Part shown: positions 1-8,075 of the stretch, one piece after another
How positions within the stretch are numbered: the first letter of the stretch is position 1
Layout: each line of letters starts with the position of its first letter
From: Leptospira sp.
GTDB lineage: Bacteria; Spirochaetota; Leptospiria; Leptospirales; Leptospiraceae
Reading direction: 5' to 3'
Assembly (NCBI GenBank): GCA_002786225.1
Contig: PEQN01000002.1
Span: 149,265-213,264, forward strand
DNA: 64,000 bases
Notes under the pieces: generated by a model
What the model was told of the DNA's origin: nothing
Seen by the model: the letters and a program-made list of their open reading frames with translations, nothing else
The model's database searches: none
Translations under genes and position numbers: made by a program

Positions 1-21
1 TCGAAAGAAGGCTGGGTGATT

Positions 22-44
22 CCAAGACCCATTTCAGGTCTTGG
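22..44 (-). terminator. hairpin downstream of the membrane methyltransferase gene
   Basis: A perfect 8-bp inverted repeat, CCAAGACC (22-29) and GGTCTTGG (37-44), has a 7-nt loop and lies 22 bp beyond the stop of the reverse-strand gene ending at 66. No clear T run follows in either direction. It is therefore a plausible but weak intrinsic terminator. Confidence 0.35.
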
Positions 45-65
45 ATAAATTTTAGAACAAGTCGC

Positions 66-827
66 TCATCTTCCTTCGACATGAAGAATCTTTGTGGTTT
101 TCACTATAATTCTAATCAAAATATAGAACAGTGAACCAGCTCCAAAGAATACAATCTGTTCAAGTCTTAAGGCTTCAAGAAAACCTAATGCAAATCTACC
201 TTGCTCATTGAAATATAGAATTGCAATATCAAAAATTGTAAAAATTACGATGATACCATACAATCCAGGATATTCTCTTTTTAGAATATTTTTGAAGGAG
301 AAATTCAAATTAGCTGGTTTGTAATTTTTGAAACTTGGGATAAAGGCTGGAGTAACATTCGCCCACTTTAAATAGGCATCTTTGAATTTGCCTCTAAGAA
401 AGAATTCTTCTGCAAACATGATTCTCTCGTAGTATAAATAAAAAAATAAAATAAAGATAGCAGCAAATAACAGAGATTTGAGAAGAGCAACCACACCTAG
501 ATACATCAGGAAATTTCCTAAATACAAAGGATGGCGGACTGTGGAATAGATTCCAGTTTGGTTGACTACATCTGCTACCTGTTCTTTCGTATTCCTACCT
601 GAGGTTCTAGCTGGAGTGTATCCAATTGTTATGCAACGAACAGCAAGCCCAGCTAAGCTTATCAAAAGACAAATTGCAGTATAGATCAAATTGGTAGAAT
701 AGCTTTCACCCCAATAGTGAACCTTCGGCAACAGGAACAGAGAGCTAATTAATATTACTCCAGGAACATAGGTTCTCCATCGAAAGAGAAAGTTTCCTTG
801 TTTGTCAAATTCTTCGATTAATGCCAT
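66..827 (-). CDS. isoprenylcysteine carboxyl methyltransferase-like integral membrane methyltransferase
   Basis: A 253-residue multi-pass membrane protein with about five to six hydrophobic segments. The central sequence RHPLYLGNFLMYLG matches the R-H-P-x-Y-x-G signature of the ICMT/phospholipid methyltransferase superfamily, where it helps bind S-adenosylmethionine at the membrane face. A second family landmark, paired acidic residues near ERIMFAEEFF, follows about 40 residues later. The substrate cannot be read from the sequence; lipids or small hydrophobic molecules are usual in bacterial members. It starts with ATG at 827 and is divergent from the acyltransferase at 881, so the 53-bp gap must hold both promoters. 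The superfamily is secure, the specific activity unknown. Confidence 0.75.
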   Translation of the reverse strand: MALIEEFDKQGNFLFRWRTYVPGVILISSLFLLPKVHYWGESYSTNLIYTAICLLISLAGLAVRCITIGYTPARTSGRNTKEQVADVVNQTGIYSTVRHPLYLGNFLMYLGVVALLKSLLFAAIFILFFYLYYERIMFAEEFFLRGKFKDAYLKWANVTPAFIPSFKNYKPANLNFSFKNILKREYPGLYGIIVIFTIFDIAILYFNEQGRFALGFLEALRLEQIVFFGAGSLFYILIRIIVKTTKILHVEGR

Positions 828-880
828 ATTATTTTAAAAATTTCCTTGATTCATAAGCTTTGCGAAAATAAATTCCACCT

Positions 881-2131
881 ATGTCAACTAAATCATTCAT
901 CCCTCCTAAATTCAACTACCCTTTGCTCTGGCTCACAGATTTTTCTCTACCTTTTCTCCTTAAAGCAGTGCACAATATTGATGGAGTTGAAATTTCTGAG
1001 GATGATAAGAAGACGATCAAATCACTGAGGAAGCATAGAGTTATCATAGTATCCAATCATCCAACAACTCAGGAGCCTCCTGTTGTTTATTCTCTTGCCA
1101 ATATTATGTCTTCCCGTTTTCACTACATGGCATCTCGTGAAGTTTTTGATTGGGGAAGTGGATTTGTTGGAGACTTCATACAAGCTATAGGTGCCTATTC
1201 TGTTATTGCTGGGACAAACGACAAAGAGTCCCTAAAAGCAACCCGAGAAATTATTTCTGCTCCAGAAGGAAAACTGGTTCTTTTTCCTGAAGGGGAACCA
1301 ACCTCAGGTTTGAATGATACCTTGCTACCATTTCAACCTGGAGTCGCGCAATTAGGATTCTGGGGACTTGAAGATTCCATTAAGAAAGATCCAAACGCCC
1401 AAGTGTATATTCTTCCAGTGTTTATAAAATACAAAATGAACGCTAAGGAAGATATCATGAAAAAAGATTTAGATGCCTCCCTTACAATTTTGGAAAACAA
1501 GATGGGAATTTCCAAAACGGGTAAGACCATAGTCGAAAGATTTCTTTCTATAGGGCGAAGACTGCTAGAAAAAGAAGAAAGAGAATATGGAATTGATATT
1601 GAAAATCCAGAAGATTTTAATTATCGAATGGGAAAAATCCGCCATACCATTCTTGATAACATTGCAAAAAAAATTGAACTACCCAAATATGATCCGACAG
1701 AGAATGCAATTGTAAAGCTCAGAAAAGTGCTTTCATTTCTTGAACTTGCAACCTTGGATATAGAGAATGTAAAAGAAAAAGTACCTAGTAAAGAAGTTGC
1801 CAAATGGGCTCGCAAAGCCGCTCAAAAAGCATATGATTTTATCACTATGCAAATTGACTACATCAAAGAACTTCCTTCACCAGAGAGACTTTACGAGTGG
1901 TTGTATCGATATGAACAAGAAATTCTTGGAGAAACGAAAATGAGACCTCACCTCGCAAAAATTCGAATCAGCACTCCTATTTTAATGAATGCTCTTTATG
2001 ATAGTTATAAAAAGGATAAAAAGAAACTAGTTCAAGATACAACACAGAACTTAAGAAATAAATTAGAAAATCTATTGAATGAAGAAAAATCTCTAGCCAA
2101 GGAAATTTTTAGTTCAGATTATAGATTTTAA
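881..2131 (+). CDS. PlsC-like 1-acyl-glycerol-3-phosphate acyltransferase family protein with long C-terminal extension
   Basis: The N-terminal half carries acyltransferase block I as NHPTTQEPP (H60 to E65, an HX4E variant of the usual HX4D) and block III as FPEGEPT (residues 135-141, corresponding to FPEGTRS). These residues form the catalytic and phosphate-binding site of glycerolipid acyltransferases. The protein has 416 residues; about 190 C-terminal residues are mostly helical and charged and are absent from the minimal PlsC fold. It probably acylates a lysophospholipid or related lipid at the inner membrane. Its stop overlaps the next start (TAATG), so the two are probably translationally coupled. 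The E in place of D is unusual but known in some family members. Confidence 0.78.
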   Translation: MSTKSFIPPKFNYPLLWLTDFSLPFLLKAVHNIDGVEISEDDKKTIKSLRKHRVIIVSNHPTTQEPPVVYSLANIMSSRFHYMASREVFDWGSGFVGDFIQAIGAYSVIAGTNDKESLKATREIISAPEGKLVLFPEGEPTSGLNDTLLPFQPGVAQLGFWGLEDSIKKDPNAQVYILPVFIKYKMNAKEDIMKKDLDASLTILENKMGISKTGKTIVERFLSIGRRLLEKEEREYGIDIENPEDFNYRMGKIRHTILDNIAKKIELPKYDPTENAIVKLRKVLSFLELATLDIENVKEKVPSKEVAKWARKAAQKAYDFITMQIDYIKELPSPERLYEWLYRYEQEILGETKMRPHLAKIRISTPILMNALYDSYKKDKKKLVQDTTQNLRNKLENLLNEEKSLAKEIFSSDYRF

Positions 2132-2748
2132 TGAATTACACATTTCGTTATCACTTATGGGATCCCGAAGAGAATAATGAAATATATGATGCAATCCATT
2201 CTATTCTAAAACAAAAAAAATTAGAATCATTTACTTCTACTATCTTTACTCTATCTAAAGATTTGTTGCTGAATGGAATTAAAGCAAATTTGAAAAGACT
2301 GTTCTTTCAAGAAATCAAGGCAGATATATCACATCCTTCTGATTATGAATTAGGTGTGCGGATGTATAAGAGCAAAGTTTTGCATGGAAGACTTCCAGAT
2401 TATAAAGAAGCAGCAATTCAAAAAAATTTCTATGTCGAGATCAATCTATATGACAATGATGTTGGAATTTTTATATCCGTTAAAAATAACCAAACAATGG
2501 TTAATAACGAGATGAATAAAATCCGTTCATCTATACTACATTCTCAGAATTACAATGATATAATGGAATACTATTTAGAACGAGCTGATGATTCTGAAGG
2601 GGAAGGAATTGGAATTGCATTGGTTGTCTTACTGCTCAAATCTATGAATAGCCGATTAGAAAACTTTCAAATTCGAAATCATGAAGATTCAACGATAGCA
2701 AGTGTTGAGATTTCCTGGGAAGGATTGAAATCAAGTACTTGGCAATGA
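2131..2748 (+). CDS. HATPase_c-fold protein (histidine-kinase-like ATPase domain), function unknown
   Basis: A 205-residue soluble protein. The stretch KDLLLNGIKANLKRLFF (about residues 48-64) resembles an N-box, and EGEGIGIALVVLLLKSMN near residues 150-170 resembles the G2 glycine box of GHKL ATPases. No dimerisation/phosphoacceptor domain, receiver or membrane segment is present, so it is not a classical sensor kinase. It could be a stand-alone ATPase module of the anti-sigma/regulator type. Its ATG lies inside the stop of the upstream acyltransferase gene (TAATG), which implies coupled expression and perhaps a shared envelope role. Confidence 0.55.
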   Translation: MNYTFRYHLWDPEENNEIYDAIHSILKQKKLESFTSTIFTLSKDLLLNGIKANLKRLFFQEIKADISHPSDYELGVRMYKSKVLHGRLPDYKEAAIQKNFYVEINLYDNDVGIFISVKNNQTMVNNEMNKIRSSILHSQNYNDIMEYYLERADDSEGEGIGIALVVLLLKSMNSRLENFQIRNHEDSTIASVEISWEGLKSSTWQ

Positions 2749-2813
2749 AGCAGATTTAAGCATATTGACGTATTCTTTATCAAGAATCAATATCTTAGTT
2801 TTAAATTATAATT

Positions 2814-3785
2814 TTATGATTTAGTCGGCAGTAATTTCAGAAAAGCTTCTATACTATAACGATCAATTTCCATCCAAAATGAATTGTTTTTTAAACATAA
2901 ATAATTTGACTTCACATTTATAAACTTGCAGTCCAATTGAATTGGTTTGATTTGCTTTTTATCATTAGCGATTAGAATGCTTATTTTGGGAATTTGCTTC
3001 CAATCAACTGCCTGTTTCGTAAAGAACTCGTTTGCCTTCCAAACTTGAAGCGACTGAATCATTTGTTCTAATTGTGATAAATTTTCATCGTTTAGTCTAA
3101 GAGTATTCAAGGACCAAAAGCCTTGGTTCAAATCATAATTAAAAATTTCAGGCTGTTGATCTAAGATAAATTTTTCCTTTTCAATTATAATAGAATTAAC
3201 ATTTTGCAAAAAATCCAAATTTGCAATTGATTTCAAGGCAAAGGAATATGGATCTGAGACTGAAATTAAATCTCTGATTTGAAATGGAACAAGATAAACT
3301 TTTGAATTCATTAATATATAGGAACCACCACCCGAAGGTATTTCTTGGCTAATACTAAAATTCAAAACTTCTTTATCCTGATAAGAAAGTTTCAGATGAA
3401 TAGTCTCGTCTTGGAAACCAAATCCATCTTTGTTGGATCCTATTTCTGTATAATTTCTTAACTCATAAATAGTATCTAACAAGGTAGATACTTTAAGAAG
3501 ATCAGAATCAAAAATAATTTCATTCACTTTTAAATTCCAATCCTTCTTAGCACTTGGATTTATTTCTAATATTTCCTCATGTATTACCCTTTGTTCAGAA
3601 CCTACCAGTTGGATTTGAATGGAATCTATAGATTGTTCTCTGCTAAGAAAGGCTTGAGCTGAGCTATAACTATTTACAAATATAGAAAAAGGATCATGCA
3701 AAACCCATCCAAGGCTAAGAAAAAAGATATTGATAAATATTAATTTCTTCGAAACAGAATTTGATTTGTTATCCTTAGACATCAT
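2814..3785 (-). CDS. DUF4340-like accessory protein of a Gld-type ABC transporter
   Basis: A 323-residue protein with a single N-terminal membrane anchor (about residues 13-33) and a large extracytoplasmic part rich in beta structure. It has no enzyme motif. It follows the GldG-like gene with a 4-bp overlap and is the last of four genes (ATPase, permease, GldG-like, this one). In this kind of module the fourth gene typically encodes a DUF4340 protein of unknown function. The assignment rests on gene order and overall architecture, not on a diagnostic motif. Confidence 0.6.
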   Translation of the reverse strand: MMSKDNKSNSVSKKLIFINIFFLSLGWVLHDPFSIFVNSYSSAQAFLSREQSIDSIQIQLVGSEQRVIHEEILEINPSAKKDWNLKVNEIIFDSDLLKVSTLLDTIYELRNYTEIGSNKDGFGFQDETIHLKLSYQDKEVLNFSISQEIPSGGGSYILMNSKVYLVPFQIRDLISVSDPYSFALKSIANLDFLQNVNSIIIEKEKFILDQQPEIFNYDLNQGFWSLNTLRLNDENLSQLEQMIQSLQVWKANEFFTKQAVDWKQIPKISILIANDKKQIKPIQLDCKFINVKSNYLCLKNNSFWMEIDRYSIEAFLKLLPTKS

Positions 3786-5506
3786 TCAAGTGTCATCCCT
3801 GAATTTCGTGACTTCATTCGAAAAAAAGCAAAAAGGATAATTCCCATTGGCAAGAGTATAATATGAATTATATTATATAATATTTTCTCCGAATCAGTGA
3901 ATGGTTGCAAGGGTTCGAATAAAGATTTTTTATATCTTGCTTCAACTAACTCTTGGTTCCCATTTAAAATTTCATAGGCATTTACCAGAAACGGAACATT
4001 GGCAGCTTGGTAAAGTTCCCGAAATTCTGGAAGAACCAAAAGATCGGAAATTAAATAAGGAGAACCAATCACAATTAGCTCTGACTCTTTACCAATAATT
4101 GTTGTTTCAATAAGATCCTTTGCTTCTATCTGAGAATCTTGTTTATGTATTTTGAAGTAGGAAATAAAATTGCCTTTTATATCAAGTGCTAGTGGAATTT
4201 TATCAGAACTCATTTTAGGATTTAAATTAGCAATTTGCTTCTCACCAACAAAGACATAGTCAGTTAATAAGCTTGATTTAGAAGAAGTCTGCATAATCAC
4301 TTCATAATTTGCATTAGGTTGCTTGTCCTTATTATAACTAAGACTATGTGACCAAGGAAGTAAAAGATAATCTAAGTCCTTAGTAAGATGATTGCTTGTA
4401 GAAAAATTTTGAGAATCCTTAGACAAGATTAACCACAAAGGATAAAAGGATTTACCCGCAAATCCTTGTTCTGTCTCAAGAACACTTCCCATAGGCATAC
4501 CCATAGAAGGATTGAAGACAAGATCGGATCCAACACTTACGCCGTAATGAGCGAGAAAATCATTCAATTCAGTAATTCCTTGTATGGTCTGAGCTAAACC
4601 ATTCATCCCTATCGCCAAACCATTGTAATTCTCTTCTGGGTTCATTTTAAAATCCATAGTCTTGGGTAGCAGTATAAACTTTCCTCCTCTCATAAGAAAT
4701 TGATCTATATGAAATTTACCAATTTCTGTCCATTCAGGAAGCCCAACTGCAATCAGAATCTGAATATTATCAGGGATGGCGTTGAGGTTGGCTGAAATTT
4801 CTTGAGCACTACCAAATTCATCTGAAAATAATTTATGAATAAAAATACCATAGGTATCCTTGCCCGATTGAGAACCCGGTGGTATGGGCAATGAAAGACC
4901 TGGATCAATCAAAACTGCTAACTTGGATGATAATTGCAATTTTTTACGAATCAATTTCCTGATAGAAGATACTATTTGTACTTCCATCTCTTCTACATAA
5001 AATGCAGTAGGAATCACTTCATGCTGCTTTTCGTGATGAAGAGCAATACCTAAAAATGCATTCTTAATTTGGGCTGAACCAACATCTATTTTTTCAAATC
5101 TTTGTGGTTGGATACCATCATTATAAGCTTGTTGAACTAAATCTTCTGATTCATCAGGATCAAAGAATCGAAGTTTTATTTTATCTGGGTTGATAGATTG
5201 AATTTGCTTTAACATTTCCTTAGCCATGAGAATCCGAGCTTTATTTTCAGCAGGAATCTTAGAAGAATAGTAAGCATTTATATAAATAGTTTCTTCAAGA
5301 TTTTTCAAATAATACACTGTAGATTTTGTTAAGGAAAATCTCTGGGAAGAAGACACATCTAACCTACAATGCAAGGCAGAAACAAAATAATTGATTGAAA
5401 CAAAAAGCAATAAAATTTGAAAAATTAAAAATCGGTTGGAAGAATTTATTTTTTGATTCAGATGAATACATAATTTTTGAATTTTTTGAAACAAATAGGC
5501 AATCAT
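3782..5506 (-). CDS. GldG-like ABC transporter auxiliary membrane protein
   Basis: 574 residues. A transmembrane segment near residues 25-45 is followed by a long periplasmic region and a second membrane segment near the C terminus (about 540-565). This N-TM/large domain/C-TM layout, with the early motif of short-lived chain ends (SLTKSTVYYLKNLEETIYINAYYS) typical of the GldG/ABC_transp_aux family, identifies it. In Bacteroidota GldG works with GldA and GldF in gliding and secretion; here it more likely supports an envelope exporter of unknown substrate. It overlaps both neighbours by 4 bp, so all are co-translated. Confidence 0.72.
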   Translation of the reverse strand: MIAYLFQKIQKLCIHLNQKINSSNRFLIFQILLLFVSINYFVSALHCRLDVSSSQRFSLTKSTVYYLKNLEETIYINAYYSSKIPAENKARILMAKEMLKQIQSINPDKIKLRFFDPDESEDLVQQAYNDGIQPQRFEKIDVGSAQIKNAFLGIALHHEKQHEVIPTAFYVEEMEVQIVSSIRKLIRKKLQLSSKLAVLIDPGLSLPIPPGSQSGKDTYGIFIHKLFSDEFGSAQEISANLNAIPDNIQILIAVGLPEWTEIGKFHIDQFLMRGGKFILLPKTMDFKMNPEENYNGLAIGMNGLAQTIQGITELNDFLAHYGVSVGSDLVFNPSMGMPMGSVLETEQGFAGKSFYPLWLILSKDSQNFSTSNHLTKDLDYLLLPWSHSLSYNKDKQPNANYEVIMQTSSKSSLLTDYVFVGEKQIANLNPKMSSDKIPLALDIKGNFISYFKIHKQDSQIEAKDLIETTIIGKESELIVIGSPYLISDLLVLPEFRELYQAANVPFLVNAYEILNGNQELVEARYKKSLFEPLQPFTDSEKILYNIIHIILLPMGIILFAFFRMKSRNSGMTLE

Positions 5507-6315
5507 GATTTTTGAGTCCTTAGAATCATCACATTTAAAATCAGGAACAAAACTACAAAACTAATTAAATATGCAAAATCCCTAAGAGTCCAGACACCGA
5601 TTCGAAATGATTCAAAGTGACTGGAGAGAGATAGATATGATACGATTTCTCCTAGATCATAACCAAAGAATTGTAGGATTGGTTGGTAACCCATCAAATA
5701 TAGAAGTATACAAGCAAGTAAGGTAAGTATATATGCCGTGATCTGATCCCGACTTAAGGCTGAAATCACTAGACCGATGGAAATGTATGAGGCTGCAAGT
5801 AGTAGACTGCCCATATATCCTGAAAGAATCAAGCCCATATCAGGACTTCCCAATATAATTACCGTTAGCGGAGTAAGAAATGTAGCAAGAAGTGCTAAGC
5901 TTATAAATAAAAAAGCAGCTATAAATTTAGCAAGTACTAATTCATAATTCTCAAAAGGCAATGTTAAAAGAATTTCAAGAGTTCCATTGCGTTCTTCTTC
6001 AGACCACAAGCGCATGGTTATTGCGGGGATAAAAATGGTAAATAGAATAGGAATCCAAAGAAAAAAATGTTCCATACTCGCGGTTTTTAAATCCCAAAAT
6101 GAATTATCACCCAGACCAAAGAAAAATAAAAAATTCAATAGTAATACAAAAAACGCAGTAAATATATAACCTATTGGCGTGTTAATAAATGCAAAAAGTT
6201 CTTTTTTGACAAGTATCTTAAGATGCTTACGCAATTCATTTAATTTTGAAAGGAAAGTTTGAATACCTTGAATCAAATTATTTACGATTTTGTGGAATGG
6301 AAATATCTTCTGCAT
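5503..6315 (-). CDS. ABC-2 type permease, GldF-like
   Basis: A 270-residue polytopic membrane protein with six predicted transmembrane helices. The segment MRLWSEEERNGTLEILLTLP matches the conserved ABC-2 permease motif ([LIVM]-x-x-E-[RK]-x-x-G-T-x-E-x-L) between helices two and three. It lies directly next to the ATPase gene and overlaps the GldG-like gene by 4 bp. Together with the ATPase it should form the channel of an inner-membrane exporter whose cargo is unknown. Confidence 0.82.
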   Translation of the reverse strand: MQKIFPFHKIVNNLIQGIQTFLSKLNELRKHLKILVKKELFAFINTPIGYIFTAFFVLLLNFLFFFGLGDNSFWDLKTASMEHFFLWIPILFTIFIPAITMRLWSEEERNGTLEILLTLPFENYELVLAKFIAAFLFISLALLATFLTPLTVIILGSPDMGLILSGYMGSLLLAASYISIGLVISALSRDQITAYILTLLACILLYLMGYQPILQFFGYDLGEIVSYLSLSSHFESFRIGVWTLRDFAYLISFVVLFLILNVMILRTQKS

Positions 6316-7230
6316 TCAATGATTCCTTGTTAGATCAGAAAAAATATCATCTATAGACCGTATAAAAGGTCTTATTTCATGAGCAGAATAGGAATTTTTT
6401 GCCAATACTTTAAATACAGATTGTCCACCTTGCCCAAGACTATCTATAGAATAATTGAAAGTTCCATCCTCATTGGATTGCAAGATCTCAATATCCTTCA
6501 TTCCTGTCCCAAAAAATATCTCTTTCACTTTCTGAATGGGAACTTCCGAACGAAAAAAGATACGATTTGTAACACCAAGTTCATTTACACTCGCATTCAT
6601 AACAATTTTCCCCTCGGATAAGATGATAACTTGGTCACAAATTTCAGTCACTTCTTGTAAAATATGAGTAGAAATAAGAATGGTTTTATCTTTTCCCAAA
6701 TCGCGGATCAGATTTCGTATCATCAATATTTGGTTAGGATCCAGTCCGCTTGAGGGTTCATCTAAAATTATATATTCTGGATCATGCACCAAAGTTCCAG
6801 CAAGTGCTACTCTTTGTTTAAATCCTTTAGAAAGATGGTGGATAGGTATATAAATTACCGTCTTAAGTTCACAGAGTTCTAGAACTTTTTGTATTGCAAT
6901 TCCTTTTTGCCTTTCTGGAATGCCTCTCGCATCAGCACAAAAATGCAAGAATTCTCTTACATTCATATCTGTATAAAGTGGTGCTTGCTCTGATAAATAA
7001 CCTAATCTTCGTTTAATGCTAATAGCATGAGAATTCATGTCCAAACCATCATAGCTTACAGAACCAAATGTATCACTGAAATACCCAGCCATAATCCTCA
7101 TGGTAGTTGTCTTGCCTGCCCCATTAGGGCCAAGTAAGCCTGTGATCTTGCCTTTTTCGATGTTAAAACTTATACCATCGACTGCTACTTTTTCACCAAA
7201 ATGTTTTCTTAGATTCTTAACCTGAATCAT
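6316..7230 (-). CDS. ABC transporter ATP-binding protein, GldA-like
   Basis: A typical nucleotide-binding domain: Walker A GPNGAGKTT, a Q-loop region (SEQAPLYTD), the signature region LSKGFKQR, Walker B YIILDEPSSGLDP and the switch His in ISTHIL, followed by a short C-terminal domain. It energises the adjacent ABC-2 permease. The start is placed at the ATG at 7230, giving 304 residues that begin MIQVKNLRKHFG, because a Shine-Dalgarno-like GGAAAGGA lies upstream. A GTG at 7275 would extend the frame by 15 residues but would overlap the upstream methyltransferase and has no better ribosome site. Confidence 0.88.
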   Translation of the reverse strand: MIQVKNLRKHFGEKVAVDGISFNIEKGKITGLLGPNGAGKTTTMRIMAGYFSDTFGSVSYDGLDMNSHAISIKRRLGYLSEQAPLYTDMNVREFLHFCADARGIPERQKGIAIQKVLELCELKTVIYIPIHHLSKGFKQRVALAGTLVHDPEYIILDEPSSGLDPNQILMIRNLIRDLGKDKTILISTHILQEVTEICDQVIILSEGKIVMNASVNELGVTNRIFFRSEVPIQKVKEIFFGTGMKDIEILQSNEDGTFNYSIDSLGQGGQSVFKVLAKNSYSAHEIRPFIRSIDDIFSDLTRNH

Positions 7231-7244
7231 AGATTTATCCTTTC

Positions 7245-8000
7245 CTATTTCACTTTCTGGCAGAGCATATGACACATATCTGCTTCCTCAAATTTTGTGA
7301 AAAGATCGTAGTCTCCCCCTTTTTCCAAAATTCGAAAACCATTATCTTTTAAGATTTTTTCCAGAGACTTAGGCGTATGAAAAAACTGGGGATGGGCTTC
7401 TCGACCTATGGGCTGCTTGGTTTTGGAGTGAAAAAAATTCAAATGCACCTGGATCAATTTGGATTTAGGATCGAAAGAACTCTCCCATTCAAGAAGAAGA
7501 TTTTGCTTGGTTTCTTGGATTTTTTTTCGATCAAAATTTCGAATCAAATTCATCTCTGAAGTAAAATCAAAGAAAAAAATTCCATTTTTAAGTAGATGCC
7601 TTGCTGCCTTGGCGATGAGAGTTTCGGGATTTTCGAAATAATTGATAGTAGTATGAGTGGAAATTACTAAATCAAAGGCTTCATTTGAATTGAATTCGGA
7701 TATATTTGCTTGTATCCATTGGATTTTGGAGGAATTTTTCTTAGCTTCCTCTATCATTGCCTCAGAAAGATCCACTCCCAACCAGGCTTTTTTGGTTTTA
7801 CCAGCTTGTTTTCTATTTTTTTCCATAAAATACAAAAGCCTACCCGTCCCACAACCCAGATCCAGAACTGCTTCAGGAAATTCCTTGGTATAATGCATGC
7901 TTCTCTTCAGTATGTAGTCGGACCAATCCTTATAAGGTACATACCTCATAGAGTGGTCATAGATTTCGGCAAATAAGGAATAGGGTTCCAGCTGTTTCAT
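7245..8000 (-). CDS. class I SAM-dependent methyltransferase
   Basis: 251 residues. Motif I appears as VLDLGCGTGRLL (about residues 45-56), followed by an acidic ribose-binding residue in LGVDLSEAMIEEA and a motif IV region FDLVISTHTTINYF. These define a Rossmann-fold methyltransferase. No membrane segment or substrate-specific domain is visible. It precedes the ABC ATPase gene with a 14-bp gap and may share its transcript. The substrate is unknown; small-molecule or quinone-type methyltransferases have this size. Confidence 0.78.
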   Translation of the reverse strand: MKQLEPYSLFAEIYDHSMRYVPYKDWSDYILKRSMHYTKEFPEAVLDLGCGTGRLLYFMEKNRKQAGKTKKAWLGVDLSEAMIEEAKKNSSKIQWIQANISEFNSNEAFDLVISTHTTINYFENPETLIAKAARHLLKNGIFFFDFTSEMNLIRNFDRKKIQETKQNLLLEWESSFDPKSKLIQVHLNFFHSKTKQPIGREAHPQFFHTPKSLEKILKDNGFRILEKGGDYDLFTKFEEADMCHMLCQKVK

Positions 8001-8055
8001 AGGGAAAAATTCAATCTCTTAGTTTTTCTTCTTGCAAGTTTTTCCAGCCTTCAGA

Positions 8056-8070
8056 CTAATGTGACATAAT
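8056..8070. promoter_or_regulatory. shared upstream motif CTAATGTGACATAAT (copy 1)
   Basis: This 15-mer is identical to the one at 18864-18878 upstream of fliI. The core ATGTGACAT is an odd palindrome (ATGT-G-ACAT), and the right half TGACATAAT also reads as an extended -10 element. It ends 5 bp before the ATG of the SpiroCoCo gene and sits about 56 bp upstream of the divergent methyltransferase start. An operator is more likely than a -10 box for the 8076 gene, because transcription from here would be nearly leaderless. Confidence 0.45.
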
Positions 8071-8075
8071 ATCTT

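Noticed and set aside
846..1028. 60-residue forward frame overlapping the acyltransferase start
   Set aside because: It is another frame of the acyltransferase gene without its own signals.
7231..7275. GTG start for the ABC ATPase at 7275
   Set aside because: It would overlap the methyltransferase and lacks a ribosome site; the ATG at 7230 has one.
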